From the NCBI GenBank assembly GCA_949361645.1, contig OX442416.1, forward strand, positions 11,351,869 through 11,415,868: a DNA stretch of 64,000 nucleotides, given 5' to 3'. The translations under genes were made by a program, and so were the position numbers. The notes under the pieces were generated by a model. It worked only from the letters and a program-made list of their open reading frames with translations. It was not told where the DNA came from and did not search any database. This stretch comes from Spongilla lacustris. Lineage: Eukaryota; Porifera; Demospongiae; Spongillida; Spongillidae. Below are positions 21,134 to 32,156 of the stretch, in pieces; the first letter of the stretch is position 1; each line of letters begins with the position of its first letter.

Positions 21134-22225
21134 TGTAATATGAGAGACAGCAAGTGTTCTGAATAGACCCCTTAAACCCTTTGTGGAGGATGAATACTAA
21201 TTCCTTGACTTCCTGTCATAGTACTGCACCTGTGGGATAGGGGTCAAGGGATGGTTAAGAAACACTATTTAAAGCTTGTGTGTATTCCTATGTACTACAT
21301 ATTGCACTCTGACCAAGGTGCTAACATTGAGAGCACCATGATTCGAAGGGTATGTCCCGTTTGGAGTCCTCAAGTCCCGAACAACAGCATACCACCCCCA
21401 AGGCGATGGAATGGTAGAGTGTTTAAATAGGACCTTGCTGCAACTGCTTCGGTGCTATACAGAACAGAATGACTTAGACTGGGAAGGAAATCTACCATTG
21501 GTGCTATATGCGTACTGAACAGCATGTAATGCTTCTACAGGGTTCAGTCCATTTGTCCTTACGATGGGACGAGAACCTGTTCTACCAACTTTGCCATCTA
21601 TGACTAACAGTAATGCAGTGGACCCCACCTAATATGACAGCAGGACATGTCACATAGTACTGGAAGCAAAGTGGCAAAAGGAACACTTACCCAAAGTAGG
21701 GAGTTTTGACTACAAAACCCAAATTGGATCCAAAGTGGGAAGGAAGGTGGATGGGTTGTAAAGAAGGTTCACTCCCCAACAATTGAGCACAGAAAGTCAC
21801 TAATATAAGGTCTAGAGTGGTGCACATTAACAGAATATGGCGCTGTATATTACGGGAGAAGAGCACACCGTCAAGCGAGGTTTAGTGGGAACCAGCAAGC
21901 ATTGAACACTTTTCACTGCCTGCAGATTCCACTTCACAACCAGAAATTGTTCCAGAGGTTCCACCAGCAGTCCTGCCCCCAATTGATTTAGCAGGACAAG
22001 CAGCCCACCAACTTCGGACCAAGCACAGAGGCACTACCCTCAACATGAACGATGATCTCCTGATTATTACTAGCTTGAGGACAAACTTAAAGTACGGTGG
22101 GACAAATGTAATGTGATAGACAGCAAGTGTTCTGAATGGACCCTTAAACCCTTTGAATACTAATTCCTTGACTTCCTGTCATAGTACTGCACGAGTGGGA
22201 TAGGGCTCAAAGGATGGCTATGTGA
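21134..22225 (+). mobile_element. Internally deleted LTR (gypsy-type) element
   Basis: Direct repeats of about 120 bp at 21134-21258 and 22107-22225 (TGTAATATGAGAGACAGCAAGTG / TGTAATGTGATAGACAGCAAG, each running to TGGGATAGGG) flank an integrase remnant. They are interpreted as the 5' parts of two LTRs. Most of gag and pol is missing, and the copies have diverged by several small indels, so this element is much older than the gypsy copy at 6176-10440. Confidence 0.55.
21298..22106 (+). pseudogene. Gypsy-type integrase C-terminal remnant
   Basis: Frames contain LHSDQGAN (second core Asp), then after a shift TTAYHPQGDGMVECLNRTL (catalytic Glu region), TACNASTGFSPFVLTMGREP, and near the end VHINRIW and WEPASIEHFSLPADST. 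These are standard landmarks of gypsy-type integrase and its tail. Several stops (for example after LVLYAY) and frameshifts show it is dead. Confidence 0.7.
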
Positions 22226-22494
22226 GTGGAAGTAAAGAGGTTGTTAGTTACATATGTATAGAATCGTATTACAGTTATTTTCGTAGCCATTCTACTCACA
22301 AGCATGCATGGCCATTGCTCGAAAAATGAGCAGTGCCTAAAGTCTTTAGGAACCACTCTTCTTCTGTTCCATCATAGACTGCGCTTTTACATACAACAAT
22401 GTTAAAGGCCTTTTAAGATTCATTTGCACTGTACATCACAAAGCATCCAGACCATCCATCCCTTATACTTCACGCACTGACTAGCTCCATTGCT
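22226..22494. other. Spacer
   Basis: No feature recognised. Confidence 0.4.
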
Positions 22495-22945
22495 GTCATA
22501 GTTTGCAAAGTTCCAGGGTGCCACCGTGTTTTATCTCCTACTGGGCAGTGCTGGCATTAAAATCGTTGCCGATGACACCAAACTGTATCTTGCCTATGTA
22601 TAGATCTTCAAACTACTCCTCTTTGCATGGAATCTTTTGTCCCTGGTCTCAGACTTGGCAATTGGCTGTTGCATTACCAACCGTTCTGTCATTTCCTTTA
22701 GTTCTCAAAGTGATACTCACTTTCAGGTTTGCATTCTGTATCATGTATTTTAGTGTGTGTTGACTTCAGATCTTAAGTACACAATTGTTCCAGTATTGCT
22801 GACATGGTTTCTAATAGGAGCTGTCTTCTATTGGAAGGCTTTCATCCCACACTGCCTCTCCTTTTAATACCTTGTGCGTCTATACATATAGAAGATCTCT
22901 TCTGCATGGAAAGGAGTACTCAAGTTTGGAATTCTGCAAATTGAA
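22495..22945 (+). pseudogene. Decayed LINE reverse transcriptase fragment
   Basis: Scattered frames give GIKIVADDTKLYLAY (the F/YADD box of non-LTR reverse transcriptases, here VADD), a WSQTWQLA segment corresponding to 'WxxxWQLxLNxxKC', and then LPLLLIPCASIHIEDL and STQVWNSAN. The last two correspond to the 'LLxxxFxxYVRPLLEYxxxVWNP' segment downstream of the catalytic box. Multiple stops are present. Confidence 0.5.
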
Positions 22946-23017
22946 TGGGTTCAGCGCCAATTGTTTACACAAGCTATATATATATATAAGCATCCTTGTA
23001 TAACTAAGGTATAACCA

Positions 23018-23232
23018 GCCATCAGTGACATACATGTAGTCGCTGGGTTAGTCTTGGCCCCAGACCCTGATTCCCACAGCTGCGGATGGATTACATCACC
23101 GCTACGTGGAAAGTTAATACACATGTACGTCCCTCTTTCCACGTAGCGGTGATGTAATCCATCCGCAGCTGTGGGAATCAGGGTCTGGGGCCAAGACTAA
23201 CCCAGCGACTACCGTAATCCATGTCACTGATG
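23018..23232. repeat. Long near-perfect inverted repeat
   Basis: Arms 23036-23113 and 23135-23212 are 78-bp reverse complements with no mismatch seen, separated by 21 bp (TTAATACACATGTACGTCCCT). The pairing resumes further out (CCATCAGTGACAT at 23018 with ATGTCACTGATGG at 23220-23232). The segment TGGAATCAGGGTCTGGGGC is repeated a third time at 23231-23249. This indicates a recent foldback element or inverted duplication. Confidence 0.8.
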
Positions 23233-23249
23233 GAATCAGGGTCTGGGGC

Positions 23250-24098
23250 TGAGACAAAACCCGAATTACTTGCCTCAACTTGTATGTGTTTCTGTTGTGT
23301 ATTCTGTTGATCAATCAAATCAATTTTAAAAAATGCTGATGGTATCGGGATTTTATGAGGTATGCATCACGGCTGTCTGCTATTTTGAAATGGTTTCGAA
23401 GCCCCATAGCAACGGACTTGACAACCGATGTCCTTAGGAATGTGCTGTGTAGAACGTACAAGAAATGTAGTAAGCTGTTTAACGCTGCACCACAAGTTGC
23501 AAGCACCATTGACCCTTTTATGTAGCAAAAATCAAATTGCTTTATCTTATGAACCGTTGGCTTTTGCGCTCGAAAGCAAAGGTACTCCTTGCGGGGAACG
23601 GTGACCTCGTGTATTCAAGAAATGATACTGACGCTCGGACACAAGAACTGAGCAAAAAACAACTATTGTGATAAAGTAAGTAGAATGACCTATTTGTTTT
23701 TAGTAAAAGCTAGTGCTAACGAATTTTCTGAAATGGTTTTAAAGCCTCTTGAAATCGGCCATTTTCTTCGTAATGTAGGCCTACGTACGGATATGCATGC
23801 ATCGGTATGTATTAATCTAACAGAATTGCTACTGATTAAAATTGGTTTCAGAACGTATTGTCACATGCCATAGATAGCCCAATGGAGTTTTACATATCTG
23901 TGGTACTGAGTAGCATGCATATACACACATTAGTGATGAGCAGGGCTAGGATTGTGTTAGCTTTTGTCTCCTCGTTGGAGGGGGAATGGCAGCAACCAAT
24001 TGTGGCTTAAGCTTATCTCTAAAACAAATGGCTTTAACAATGCATAGCAGTTGCTTCACTATGAATAAATCGACTCAGCACCCTCTTCTCCAACATAT
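23250..24098. other. Spacer
   Basis: No gene supported. Short open frames lack motifs. Confidence 0.35.
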
Positions 24099-24257
24099 GC
24101 TATTCCAGTAAATAAGTGTACACCCCTACTGATGACATAAATTTGTGTCCTGGGGGGTATGTTCGATATTTTAATCCATGTAATGATATAAATCATGACC
24201 TGGGGGGAGTTATTATCCTAGTCTTGGGGGTGGGTGGGGGTGATATGAGTCATGTCC

Positions 24258-24350
<93 letters not shown>

Positions 24351-24905
24351 GTGTTATGTGTGTGTGTGTGTGTGTGGTGATGGTGCTATAAATCTTGTCC
24401 TGGGGGATGAGTGGGGAGGGGGGGGAATGATAATCCATATCCTGGGGGAGTGGGGGTGGTATACGTCATGTCCATGGGGGCGCTATAAATCTTGTCCTGG
24501 GGGGGGGGGGGGGGGGGGGGGGTGAATGGTATTAATCATGCCTTGGGGGGGAGTTATAATCCATGTAGCCATAGAATATGTCCGGGGGGGGGGGGGGGGG
24601 GGGGGGGCATAAATCATGTCTTGGGGGAAGTTTAAATCCATGTATTGGGGGTGGGGGTGAGGAATGATATAAGTAATGGGAGTATGTGAATGGTATAAAA
24701 CATGTCCTGCGGGAACTACAAATCATATCCTGGGTGTAGTGTACTGAGACATACTGCAGTCTTGAGGGATGTGGTGTGATGTGTGACTGTTCAGTAATAT
24801 ATCTGTATCTGTCTTGAGGGAGGGTAAAATTAGTATCTGTGTCCAACGGGGTTACTTTATTAATAATGTCATCAGTAGGGGTGTACACTTATTAACTGGA
24901 ATAGC
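24099..24905. mobile_element. TIR element filled with a minisatellite
   Basis: 40-bp terminal inverted repeats (24099-24138 and 24866-24905) differ at one base, starting GCTATTCCAGTAAATAAG and containing GTACACCCCTACTGATGAC. The interior (24139-24865) is an array of imperfect units of the type GATATAAATCATGTCCTGGGGG with variable G tracts. It also contains a (GT)n run at about 24259-24376. There is no coding capacity. A target duplication was not found. Confidence 0.7.
24259..24376. repeat. (GT)n microsatellite
   Basis: About 55 GT dinucleotides with one short interruption (GTTGTGTTAT), inside the TIR element. Apparent poly-CV/HT proteins here are artefacts. Confidence 0.95.
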
Positions 24906-26382
24906 CCATTGTGTGGCATGGTCTTCTAGTGTATGCATTTTGAAGGGCAGTTTTCACCATGCACCTGTTGCTGCTACCCACTTGCATTGGTGCATACCGG
25001 TGCGTTGCATTGGAGCTCAGGGGGCTGTGTCAGAAGGCAGGAACACAGCTGACTGACACTTCAGCTGGTTGAAAATAGTCTGGCTTGCAAGAGGTGGACA
25101 ATGATCATGAGAGAAGCCGGAATGGAGGTGGGGCAATCTTCCAAAGTGCTATATATGAACCTATTGGGTGTGACTCGAACCTTTGGTTGGCAGCCTCTGC
25201 CAACAGTTGACCTCCTCACATGTCCTCGAAGTGCGCACACACCTGCATAGTGATTGTGTGTATTATGAAGTCATAGCAGTTTATTTTGAAAAAGTGCATT
25301 TACCTTGCATGTATTCTTCATTGGTATGTATATTTGCCACTGAAATGGCGTTATACAACACCTGTGATGTATCTCCTTTGTCAAAGGACGGTTCTTTGCA
25401 TAGAATGCTTACATTAGATACAGAAACATCTAGTATGCTGATATCAACAGTTGAGGCGGTGCCGCGGTGAGGCCAAAGGCAATAAGCAAATTATCTGCAA
25501 TGTTTTGCAATCATAGCTGCATGGCTATTTGCTTCTATCTGCGCATTTTAGCCGTTGCCCACACACTCTGCAGTGCTTGGGCTCTTGGTGCATGTGGTAA
25601 TCCATTCCTGTATATAACACGTACATACATATATAACGAGAATCGTATCGATTATTCATGAAATACGATAGCGTTGTTTGGGACGACAGAAAATTCGTTA
25701 GTACTTAAAGACTGAGAATTCTAACAGCCACATCTCTCTTACTCATCGGTGTTGTAAGCTTACCTTCTGGATTAGTGCACGAAGACCACTGTAGTGAATT
25801 TAGTACCCACCCCTCGAAAATGATTGCCGCGTGGCGTTCTGTAAACACCTTGCGCAGACCATTGCCGTATGACGTGGAGCGTGTATGTAAAGTCTTGACA
25901 AAATAAAAATGAGTGTGGTGTTTGAATCCTTTTTTTGCTGGTTTTACTGAGGTGTTACGAGCTTCGAAACACGGGTACTCAGTAATGAGGTGTTTCTTTT
26001 CAATTATGGACATACATACCGTATGTTCTAATTGTAAAACCTAATTTCCAGCCGCATACAGCCGTGGCATGTACATGTATGTGCCAGGGTGCGAGCGCAG
26101 CCCACCCGAGTTTTCATACCCGCGGCTAGCGCTACTACTTTTCCGCCCCTGATGGCTCAAGGTTTGTGCGCCATGTAATATCCAGTAGACTCATTATAGA
26201 GGGTTCCCACCAAAAATAAAATGAAAAAGGCTCATCACCTTCTTAGCTCGTGTTTAAACGTGCGTAATGTCGTACGCTGCTGCGCGCCGTTCTTCAAAAC
26301 CAATCAGTTTTGAAACAGCACTTAGGGAGCTTACAGTGCTTTACCATAGGTTGTACCCGCCCCTCCAATGGAGACCCTCTAT
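24906..26382. other. Spacer with no recognised gene
   Basis: About 1.5 kb. A minus-strand frame at 25705-26013 (102 residues, MSIIEKKHLITEYPCF...) and a plus-strand frame at 25183-25470 show no motif known to me. Confidence 0.35.
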
Positions 26383-26611
26383 CATAGGCGGATCCAGGAT
26401 TTTTGGCTGGGTGGTGCACATGAATATTAATGAAGGGAGGGGCACGGTAAATTACAAGCGCATTAACTGCTCATACATGTATACAGCCTCTTTTGAGTAA
26501 TATAAGTTGGATTCACAAACAGACAATTTAGATTCTGAAAATAGTAATTAATACTGGACCTTGGAGGGTGGTGCACGGGCACCCTAGGCACCCCCCCTGG
26601 ATCCGCCTATG
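26383..26611. mobile_element. Small hAT-like MITE with 6-bp target duplication
   Basis: A 229-bp element with TIRs CATAGGCGGATCCAGG / CCTGGATCCGCCTATG (16 bp, perfect), flanked by CTCTAT at 26377-26382 and 26612-26617. The GGCGGATCCAGG end is typical of MITEs related to hAT5/hAT6-type transposons, which make 5- or 6-bp duplications. It resembles the ends of the element at 37919-38723. Confidence 0.75.
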
Positions 26612-26617
26612 CTCTAT

Positions 26618-27090
26618 GGACCCTCTATGGACCTGACGTAGATGTATGTGTACGAAGTATTACATGTATAGGTTGGTAGCCCATCCATATATGGATTGTT
26701 TAGTTTTTCTTTTTATGAATAAATTGCGGTGCATTTACATTGTTTCTCCTTGACCATACCAGGCCACATCACATTTACCATTTACTCAGTTTAGATCTCT
26801 AAGATTGGATTTCTTTCTTTGTGAGTTTATGTGTGTGTATGTGTGTGTGTATGTGTGTGTGGGGGGGATTAGGTGGGAGTGTTTGAGCAGGAGGTACAGT
26901 ATTATGTGAACATGTAGTGTTGTGTGTGAATAGCTGCATTAGGCATATGCATGTGCGGTGAAGCCTCTAACTCTCTAACTGTCTAATGCTAGCTGAGCCT
27001 ACAGCCAGCCTCCTGCTGGTGTGCTTGAAGGTCTCACAAGGCTGGGGCCTTTTCCCTCCCAGTCACCTTAATTTTCATTTGCCAGCAGGA
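26618..27090. other. Spacer
   Basis: Contains a short (GT)n run at about 26829-26862. No gene was seen. Confidence 0.4.
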
Positions 27091-27500
27091 ATGCACCCCC
27101 ACCCAACCTCCTTGCATTTTGGGTCATTCTTCCCCATTTTTACACACTGTTGCATGCATGCAGCAGCTTAGCCCATGGGCTGTGATGGGAATATGATGGG
27201 ACCATGATGGGACCATGATGGGACCATGATGGGACCATGATGTCAGCAGGGCAGGTTTGGGAATGTAGAGTGGCCCATTGCTACTTCCTTTCTCAACCCC
27301 CACCCAACCTCCTTGCATTTTAATTCGGGTCATTCTTCCCCATCTTAATATTATGCACTTCTGCATGCATGCAGCAGCTTAGCCCATGGGGTGTGATGGG
27401 ACCCTGATGGGACCATGATAGGACCATGATAGGACCATGCTGGGACCATGATGTCAGCAGGGCAGGTTTGGGAATGTGAGTGATCCATTGCTACTTCCCT
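27091..27500. repeat. Tandem 200-bp duplication containing an 11-bp minisatellite
   Basis: Two adjacent units (about 27091-27292 and 27293-27500) share CCCCCACCCAACCTCCTTGC, GTCATTCTTCCCCAT, GCATGCATGCAGCAGC and GTCAGCAGGGCAGGTTTGGG. Each encloses 4-6 copies of the 11-mer GGGACCATGAT. Copy number differs between the units. Confidence 0.85.
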
Positions 27501-29109
27501 TCTCAAGCTTCATCTGGGGACTGCCTTAGGCCCACACCTGGGGATAGGGTGAACCCTTATCAAGTCACATTGCTAAAAGCCTAGACTGGTGGCAGGTGGG
27601 GACCGCTCCCAAAGGGCATGTATAGGGAAACAGTTGTGCCGTATAATAAGACACTGTGTTGCACTCTTCAATGCAATATTAAATTGGCTTTTAATTTGGA
27701 GTATATATGAGACTATGCTGTAATTAATGACACTTAATTAATGACTCATTATAAATGAGAGATTTCTTGTTACTTGACCACGGTGTGAGTGGTGTCTGGC
27801 AACCACTTCAAAGTAATTGAATGACATGTATGCCCCATCTAATCGCAAACAGTCACTTCAAACTGTACTTGAATCTGGAGCACAAAAAAGAAGCAAAAGT
27901 GATTCTATACAAGCAGACAGTGGAAAATAGGAGGCACATTTAAACCAGTGGTTCTGTCACAAAGATCAGGGCGAGACTATAATTTGATTTGCTATTATCA
28001 GATCAGCGAGTCTGCGCTTTTGAAGCTCTAGAATGGGATATAAGAGGGGTCTCGGATTTGACAATGGGGCTTCACTTTTTCGGCTATTATGCACTTGCTT
28101 CATTGTGCCTGCAGATGTGTGGCTATAAATCATCCGCATCTCTGTGTACGTGAGAAGGGCCAGCCTGCACATGACATCAACAGCCAAATCAGTGATGACT
28201 TAGGATTGACTGATAAACTGATGTGATTTTTTGTTGCATCTCCAGATGGCTTGGTTGATGACCAGACCACATATGACCCTTACCTACACACATGCATATG
28301 GATTTCAAACAATCATTCTTACACACACCAAGATTACACAAATAAAGTTGTCTTGTGCATGTTAAAGACTCTGTCATCATGAAGAGGAATAGGAAGAATA
28401 GGAAGAATTACTGCTGCCTACTACAGGGGCAGTTGGCTATAATGGGTCAAAAAATAACATTGTGATCCACAACTGCACAAATACATGGACTAGTTGCAAG
28501 TTAGGTGAGTTCTATAGGGTAAGTACTTTTACCAGAACTAAAATAATTAGTACTGAGCCAAACACATGCTCTTTGACGGGTCCTATATTAAACCACATGT
28601 GCATTACTGTAGAACTATGGTCCGTGATACATCTGTTTTACATCACTCATTATGATATCATTCGATGACTTATCATGACTTCATTATATATTTCTTCATT
28701 ATCTTGAGTTTGAATTTTCACCTGCATCAGTTGTGCAATGTCTGGATGTATGCATCCTTCACTGCTGGTGTTCATAGACCTTGCATGTAACAGCGAACGC
28801 TCCGCTCTTTCGTCGTAACTGATAGAGGAATCGAAACCTCACCCCGTCGGAAATTCGGCCTTCGTATATACTCATGCACCGGATAACTGTTTTACCATAG
28901 ATTATGGAATTAATTCCATAATCTATGGTTTTACTTCATAACAACTATGTTAATTGATGAATGATAACTGCTTTTACCTCGTATTTTAATGCGATAAGAC
29001 GATGTGGTGTTAAATTCACATCAGAATGTTTGCACAAACAGTGTGAACTGCAATGATCGATAAATCACGATTCTATAATCAATAAAGCGCACGTCGGATT
29101 GTTTATTCT
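27501..29109. other. Spacer with dispersed repeat
   Basis: No gene supported. 27857-27973 (GAATCTGGAGCACAAAAAAG...) recurs at about 35884-35992, next to the gene array. A separate entry covers the palindrome at 28894-28929. Confidence 0.4.
28894..28929. repeat. Perfect 36-bp palindrome
   Basis: ACCATAGATTATGGAATT followed directly by its exact reverse complement, with no spacer. Lacking a loop, it could extrude as a cruciform. Confidence 0.85.
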
Positions 29110-29854
29110 CATGATAATGGTTTGAAAGTTTCTAAACCCACTGAAAAGCTACTTTTCAACGTATTCCTACCGGCTTTGAGCTTCGAATGTTGCTATAAAA
29201 GTTAATATTAATGCACGATGATTAACTGTAGTAGTAGAGTACGTGCACTAAGCCACCGACCTTCTCCACTACAAAAAAGTAGGGCTCGTGTTTGAACGAG
29301 CACATTGTTCTATTTGTGATAAACTTTGAAGATTCAGGCCGGCAAGCATAATTCTACATGTAGCAAATTGACTGTGTTGGCATTGGAAACACTCTCTCTC
29401 ACACCACCAATATAATCCTCAGCGCCAAGCTGCATGTGCATGGCAACATGCAGCAGCTGAGAATAGTAATTTATACCTCTTTGTGAAAAGCTTCTAGGCC
29501 AGGCTATAGTAGTGATGACCCTTCCTCCATTTCAGCTGCTTTATGGACCTACATAAGACCTACTGGATGATATACCAAAGCCCGTGGGATTCGGGATAGT
29601 TATGCACAATGCATGCATGTGCATGTGTTTTATTTCCAACAATTAGTTATTCCAAAATCCAAATCAGAATAGCATATCTTACAAAGCTGATCTTATGTAA
29701 GCATGAAAACCGGCTAAATACGAAATCCACTTTTTTTTTTCATGCGCGATTGAATGGCGAGAGCTTCAGACTACATCACTGTGTGTGCTTACATGTTGTG
29801 TGTAAGATTGTAGGAATTCATTAAGTTTAATTGTGACCATCTTTGAGTGTAATA
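29110..29854. repeat. Downstream flank of array copy 1 (unit repeat)
   Basis: This sequence recurs beside the other gene copies. CATGATAATGGTTTGAAAG (29110) is also at 40098, 43090 and 62774. TGACTGTGTTGGCATTGGAA and GGGATTCGGGATAGTTATGC are also shared. It lies 3' of the minus-strand gene. The equivalent of the hairpin MITE seen at the other copies is absent here. Confidence 0.75.
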
Positions 29855-31269
29855 CACAGTGCCAAATCAAAATTATCCACAGGGTGTATTCAACCCGGTG
29901 TACGCGTGTTTTACTGTAGTGGAGGATACGCGGTGTATACTTCGAATGCATAACGAGCGTATCTACTCTGTTACTCTTGCTATACACAATAGCTGTATAA
30001 CGCACGATGCACATCGTGTATAACGTGAGTTTACATTCTGCATACACTTGTTATACACAACGATTGTATAACGCGTGAGACATTAAGCGGAAAACGAGTG
30101 TACGCATACAGGTGTGAAATATGCGATGATCACTATGAAATCACGTGGATCGATCACGCGGTGGCAGCTGGCAACTTCCATTCATTTACAGCGGTCATCA
30201 AAGAAGCTAAGATGTCAGTATCGATTCGCTGGACTAGCTGCTAGTGCAATGGACTCATCGAAGTATTTGTACTTGTGTGGGCCGGTATAATGATTGGTAA
30301 GTAAGATAAGATATTGTATATTGACCGTTGTATTTCGTGCTTTGTAGCGTGGAAAACTGCGGTATAGAGCTTACACCCGATATATAGAAGATAGTGCACC
30401 GGTAAGACAAAGGTTTGGATCCTTTATTGTTACAGGCTGTTTCACGCATGTGCATGCGCGATTTAATACATCAATGTGTATTTGCAGGATGAAATCGTAA
30501 GTCATTGCTGCAGAAGGTTTAAACAGCAAACAGTAAGTCGCTTACAGAGTGAAGTTAAACAAACTGCCCCATGCAGCAGCATTCACAATCCGCTCTCAGC
30601 AAATTAAAGAGGACGGACAAAACATCAAATCAACATGGTATGGCAAGATTTATTTGTATAGGCATGCAGCTACGTTAACATCTTTTCTTTCATCTAGCAT
30701 CTCTGACCGGGGAGCATATATGAACAACATAAGAGGCGGCGAAGGCAAACATGCAGGAAGCAAGCAGCCAAGCGGGCACAAAGAGGAGTACAGAAAGAAA
30801 AAAAGAAGATACATTTGGCAACGTTCATGCAGCCACTTTGACTGAGCTGGAAAATTAAGACTGAGAACTTCTATCTTTTATACCTGATTTCATCTGTACT
30901 GTATTCGTTTCGATATCACACAAGATAACTTGCAATATTAATAATGGTTATGGGACAATATGCGGTGATAAACGGAAGGCATGCCTGTGCTCAAGCATTA
31001 CGGAGTTATACTGGTTGATTATAGCCTGCACTGTACCAAAAAAAGGCTTGTTATCCACCCGTTATATGCGCGTTTACTCATGGTATCCTCGCGTCATACG
31101 CGGTTGTATACATAGTGCTATCCACCAACATTACACCCGATCGGATGTCAGTCTCCTTCCACACGTTATCCACCGGTGTAAGCAGCATGTTTAGATTCAC
31201 GTAAAACGCGTGTATACAAGCAGTATACACGCATTATACATAGCTGGAAAACAACGTTTTGGCACTGTG
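29855..31269. mobile_element. 1.4-kb TIR element inserted in array unit 1
   Basis: Comparison with the other units (TTTGAGTGTAATA|TACTATTAACAG) shows an insertion that begins CACAGTGCCAAATC and ends GTTTTGGCACTGTG. The flanks GTGTAATA and ATATAATA may be a diverged 8-bp target duplication. Within about 250 bp of each end are repeated motifs of the type TTATCCACCxG, GTATACACG and TTATACACA. A 98-residue frame (30549-30845) has a basic tail (EEYRKKKRRYIW) but no transposase motif, so it is probably non-autonomous. The superfamily is not assigned. Confidence 0.65.
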
Positions 31270-31461
31270 ATATAATATACTATTAACAGCAGTACGGACG
31301 CGAGCAACTAGTTTCCTTATATACGTGGACGTATTCATCAATTTACACCTTAACATAAAAATAATAACAAAATCAGTAATAATAATTAAAAAAACCTACA
31401 TACCGATTGGATAAAATGTAATAATATTTATATACTAACAGACAATTTCATCATTAATGTT

Positions 31462-32108
31462 CTATTGCCATTGAGTCTGACATGTGTTATTGATGTTGTT
31501 CTGGATGTTATCACTGTAGCCATGGAGATTGGCATTGATCCAATCAGTACATGAGTAACTTGTTTGGGGGAAGGTTTCCTTGAGCGTAGAATAAAGCATA
31601 TTCTGAATTTTGCCCATCACATCTGCTGTTCTGCAGTAAGCAGACAAATCGTCACACGAAAATGATTGACTAAGCGACGATGTAAGCTGCGATGTAAAAA
31701 AGTAGTAAATAAACACGCATCATAATTATCTTGCCATTTACCCATGAGCAGGAGTTATTCATAATGGCTTCCGTCATTGCAAACAGAACATCAGAATCTG
31801 TTGTGTTTTCACGTGACCATGGATAGTTCTTCAAGAGACACACAGAGACAAGCACAGTGTGCGCCGTATTGGTGATATTTGGCAACTGCAAGCAATGAAA
31901 CAAATTTAGCATTAACAGTGGAGATCTTAACTGTAAGAATGATTTATCCTACCATCAATTTGCTAATTACTTCTCCGAAAAAAATAACACCTCCATAGAG
32001 AGTTGAAAGTATACTGTCGTCTGAGCTCTGTCGTTTAATAGGAGCTCCTACTGTTATAGTAGCGATGGAGAGTACCAGCATTAAACCGAAGAGTGTGATT
32101 AATGCCAT
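31462..32108 (-). CDS. Secreted 6-Cys protein, array copy 1
   Basis: Three exons on the minus strand: 31953-32108 (52 codons), 31742-31885 (48 codons) and 31462-31686 (74 codons plus stop). The product is 174 residues. Introns of 67 bp (31886-31952) and 55 bp (31687-31741) have GT...AG ends and phase 0. The 55-bp intron is not a multiple of three, so the two long reading frames can join only by splicing, which supports the model. Exon 1 encodes a signal peptide (MALITLFGLMLVLSIATITVGA) and a dibasic site IKR|QSSDD. Exons 2-3 carry six cysteines (positions 68, 98, 111, 118, 146, 169) and sequons NIT, NTT, NNS, NNT. A helical secreted ligand or defence protein is possible, but I do not recognise the family. 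Confidence 0.8.
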
Positions 32109-32146
32109 TTCAAAGTATTCGATAAAACATTAAGGCTTGAGGGTTG

Positions 32147-32156
32147 TTTATATATG
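32147..32156 (-). promoter_or_regulatory. TATA-like box, array copy 1
   Basis: CATATATAAA (minus strand), about 40-48 bp upstream of the ATG at 32108, within the conserved ATATAAACAACCCTCAAGCC block found in all five copies. Confidence 0.5.

Noticed and set aside
24116..24525. Poly-CV / poly-HT proteins
   Set aside because: Translations of a (GT)n run and G tracts inside the TIR element.
25705..26013. 102-residue minus-strand ORF as a gene
   Set aside because: No homology recognised, no conserved motif, and isolated in a non-coding spacer.
27170..27460. CRISPR-like array (repeated GGGACCATGAT)
   Set aside because: Units are contiguous 11-mers with no spacers, in a metazoan genome; this is a minisatellite.
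29855..31269. Assignment of the 1.4-kb insertion to hAT
   Set aside because: The ends (CACAGTGCC) do not fit CAnnG TIRs and the 8-bp duplication is imperfect, so it was left unclassified.
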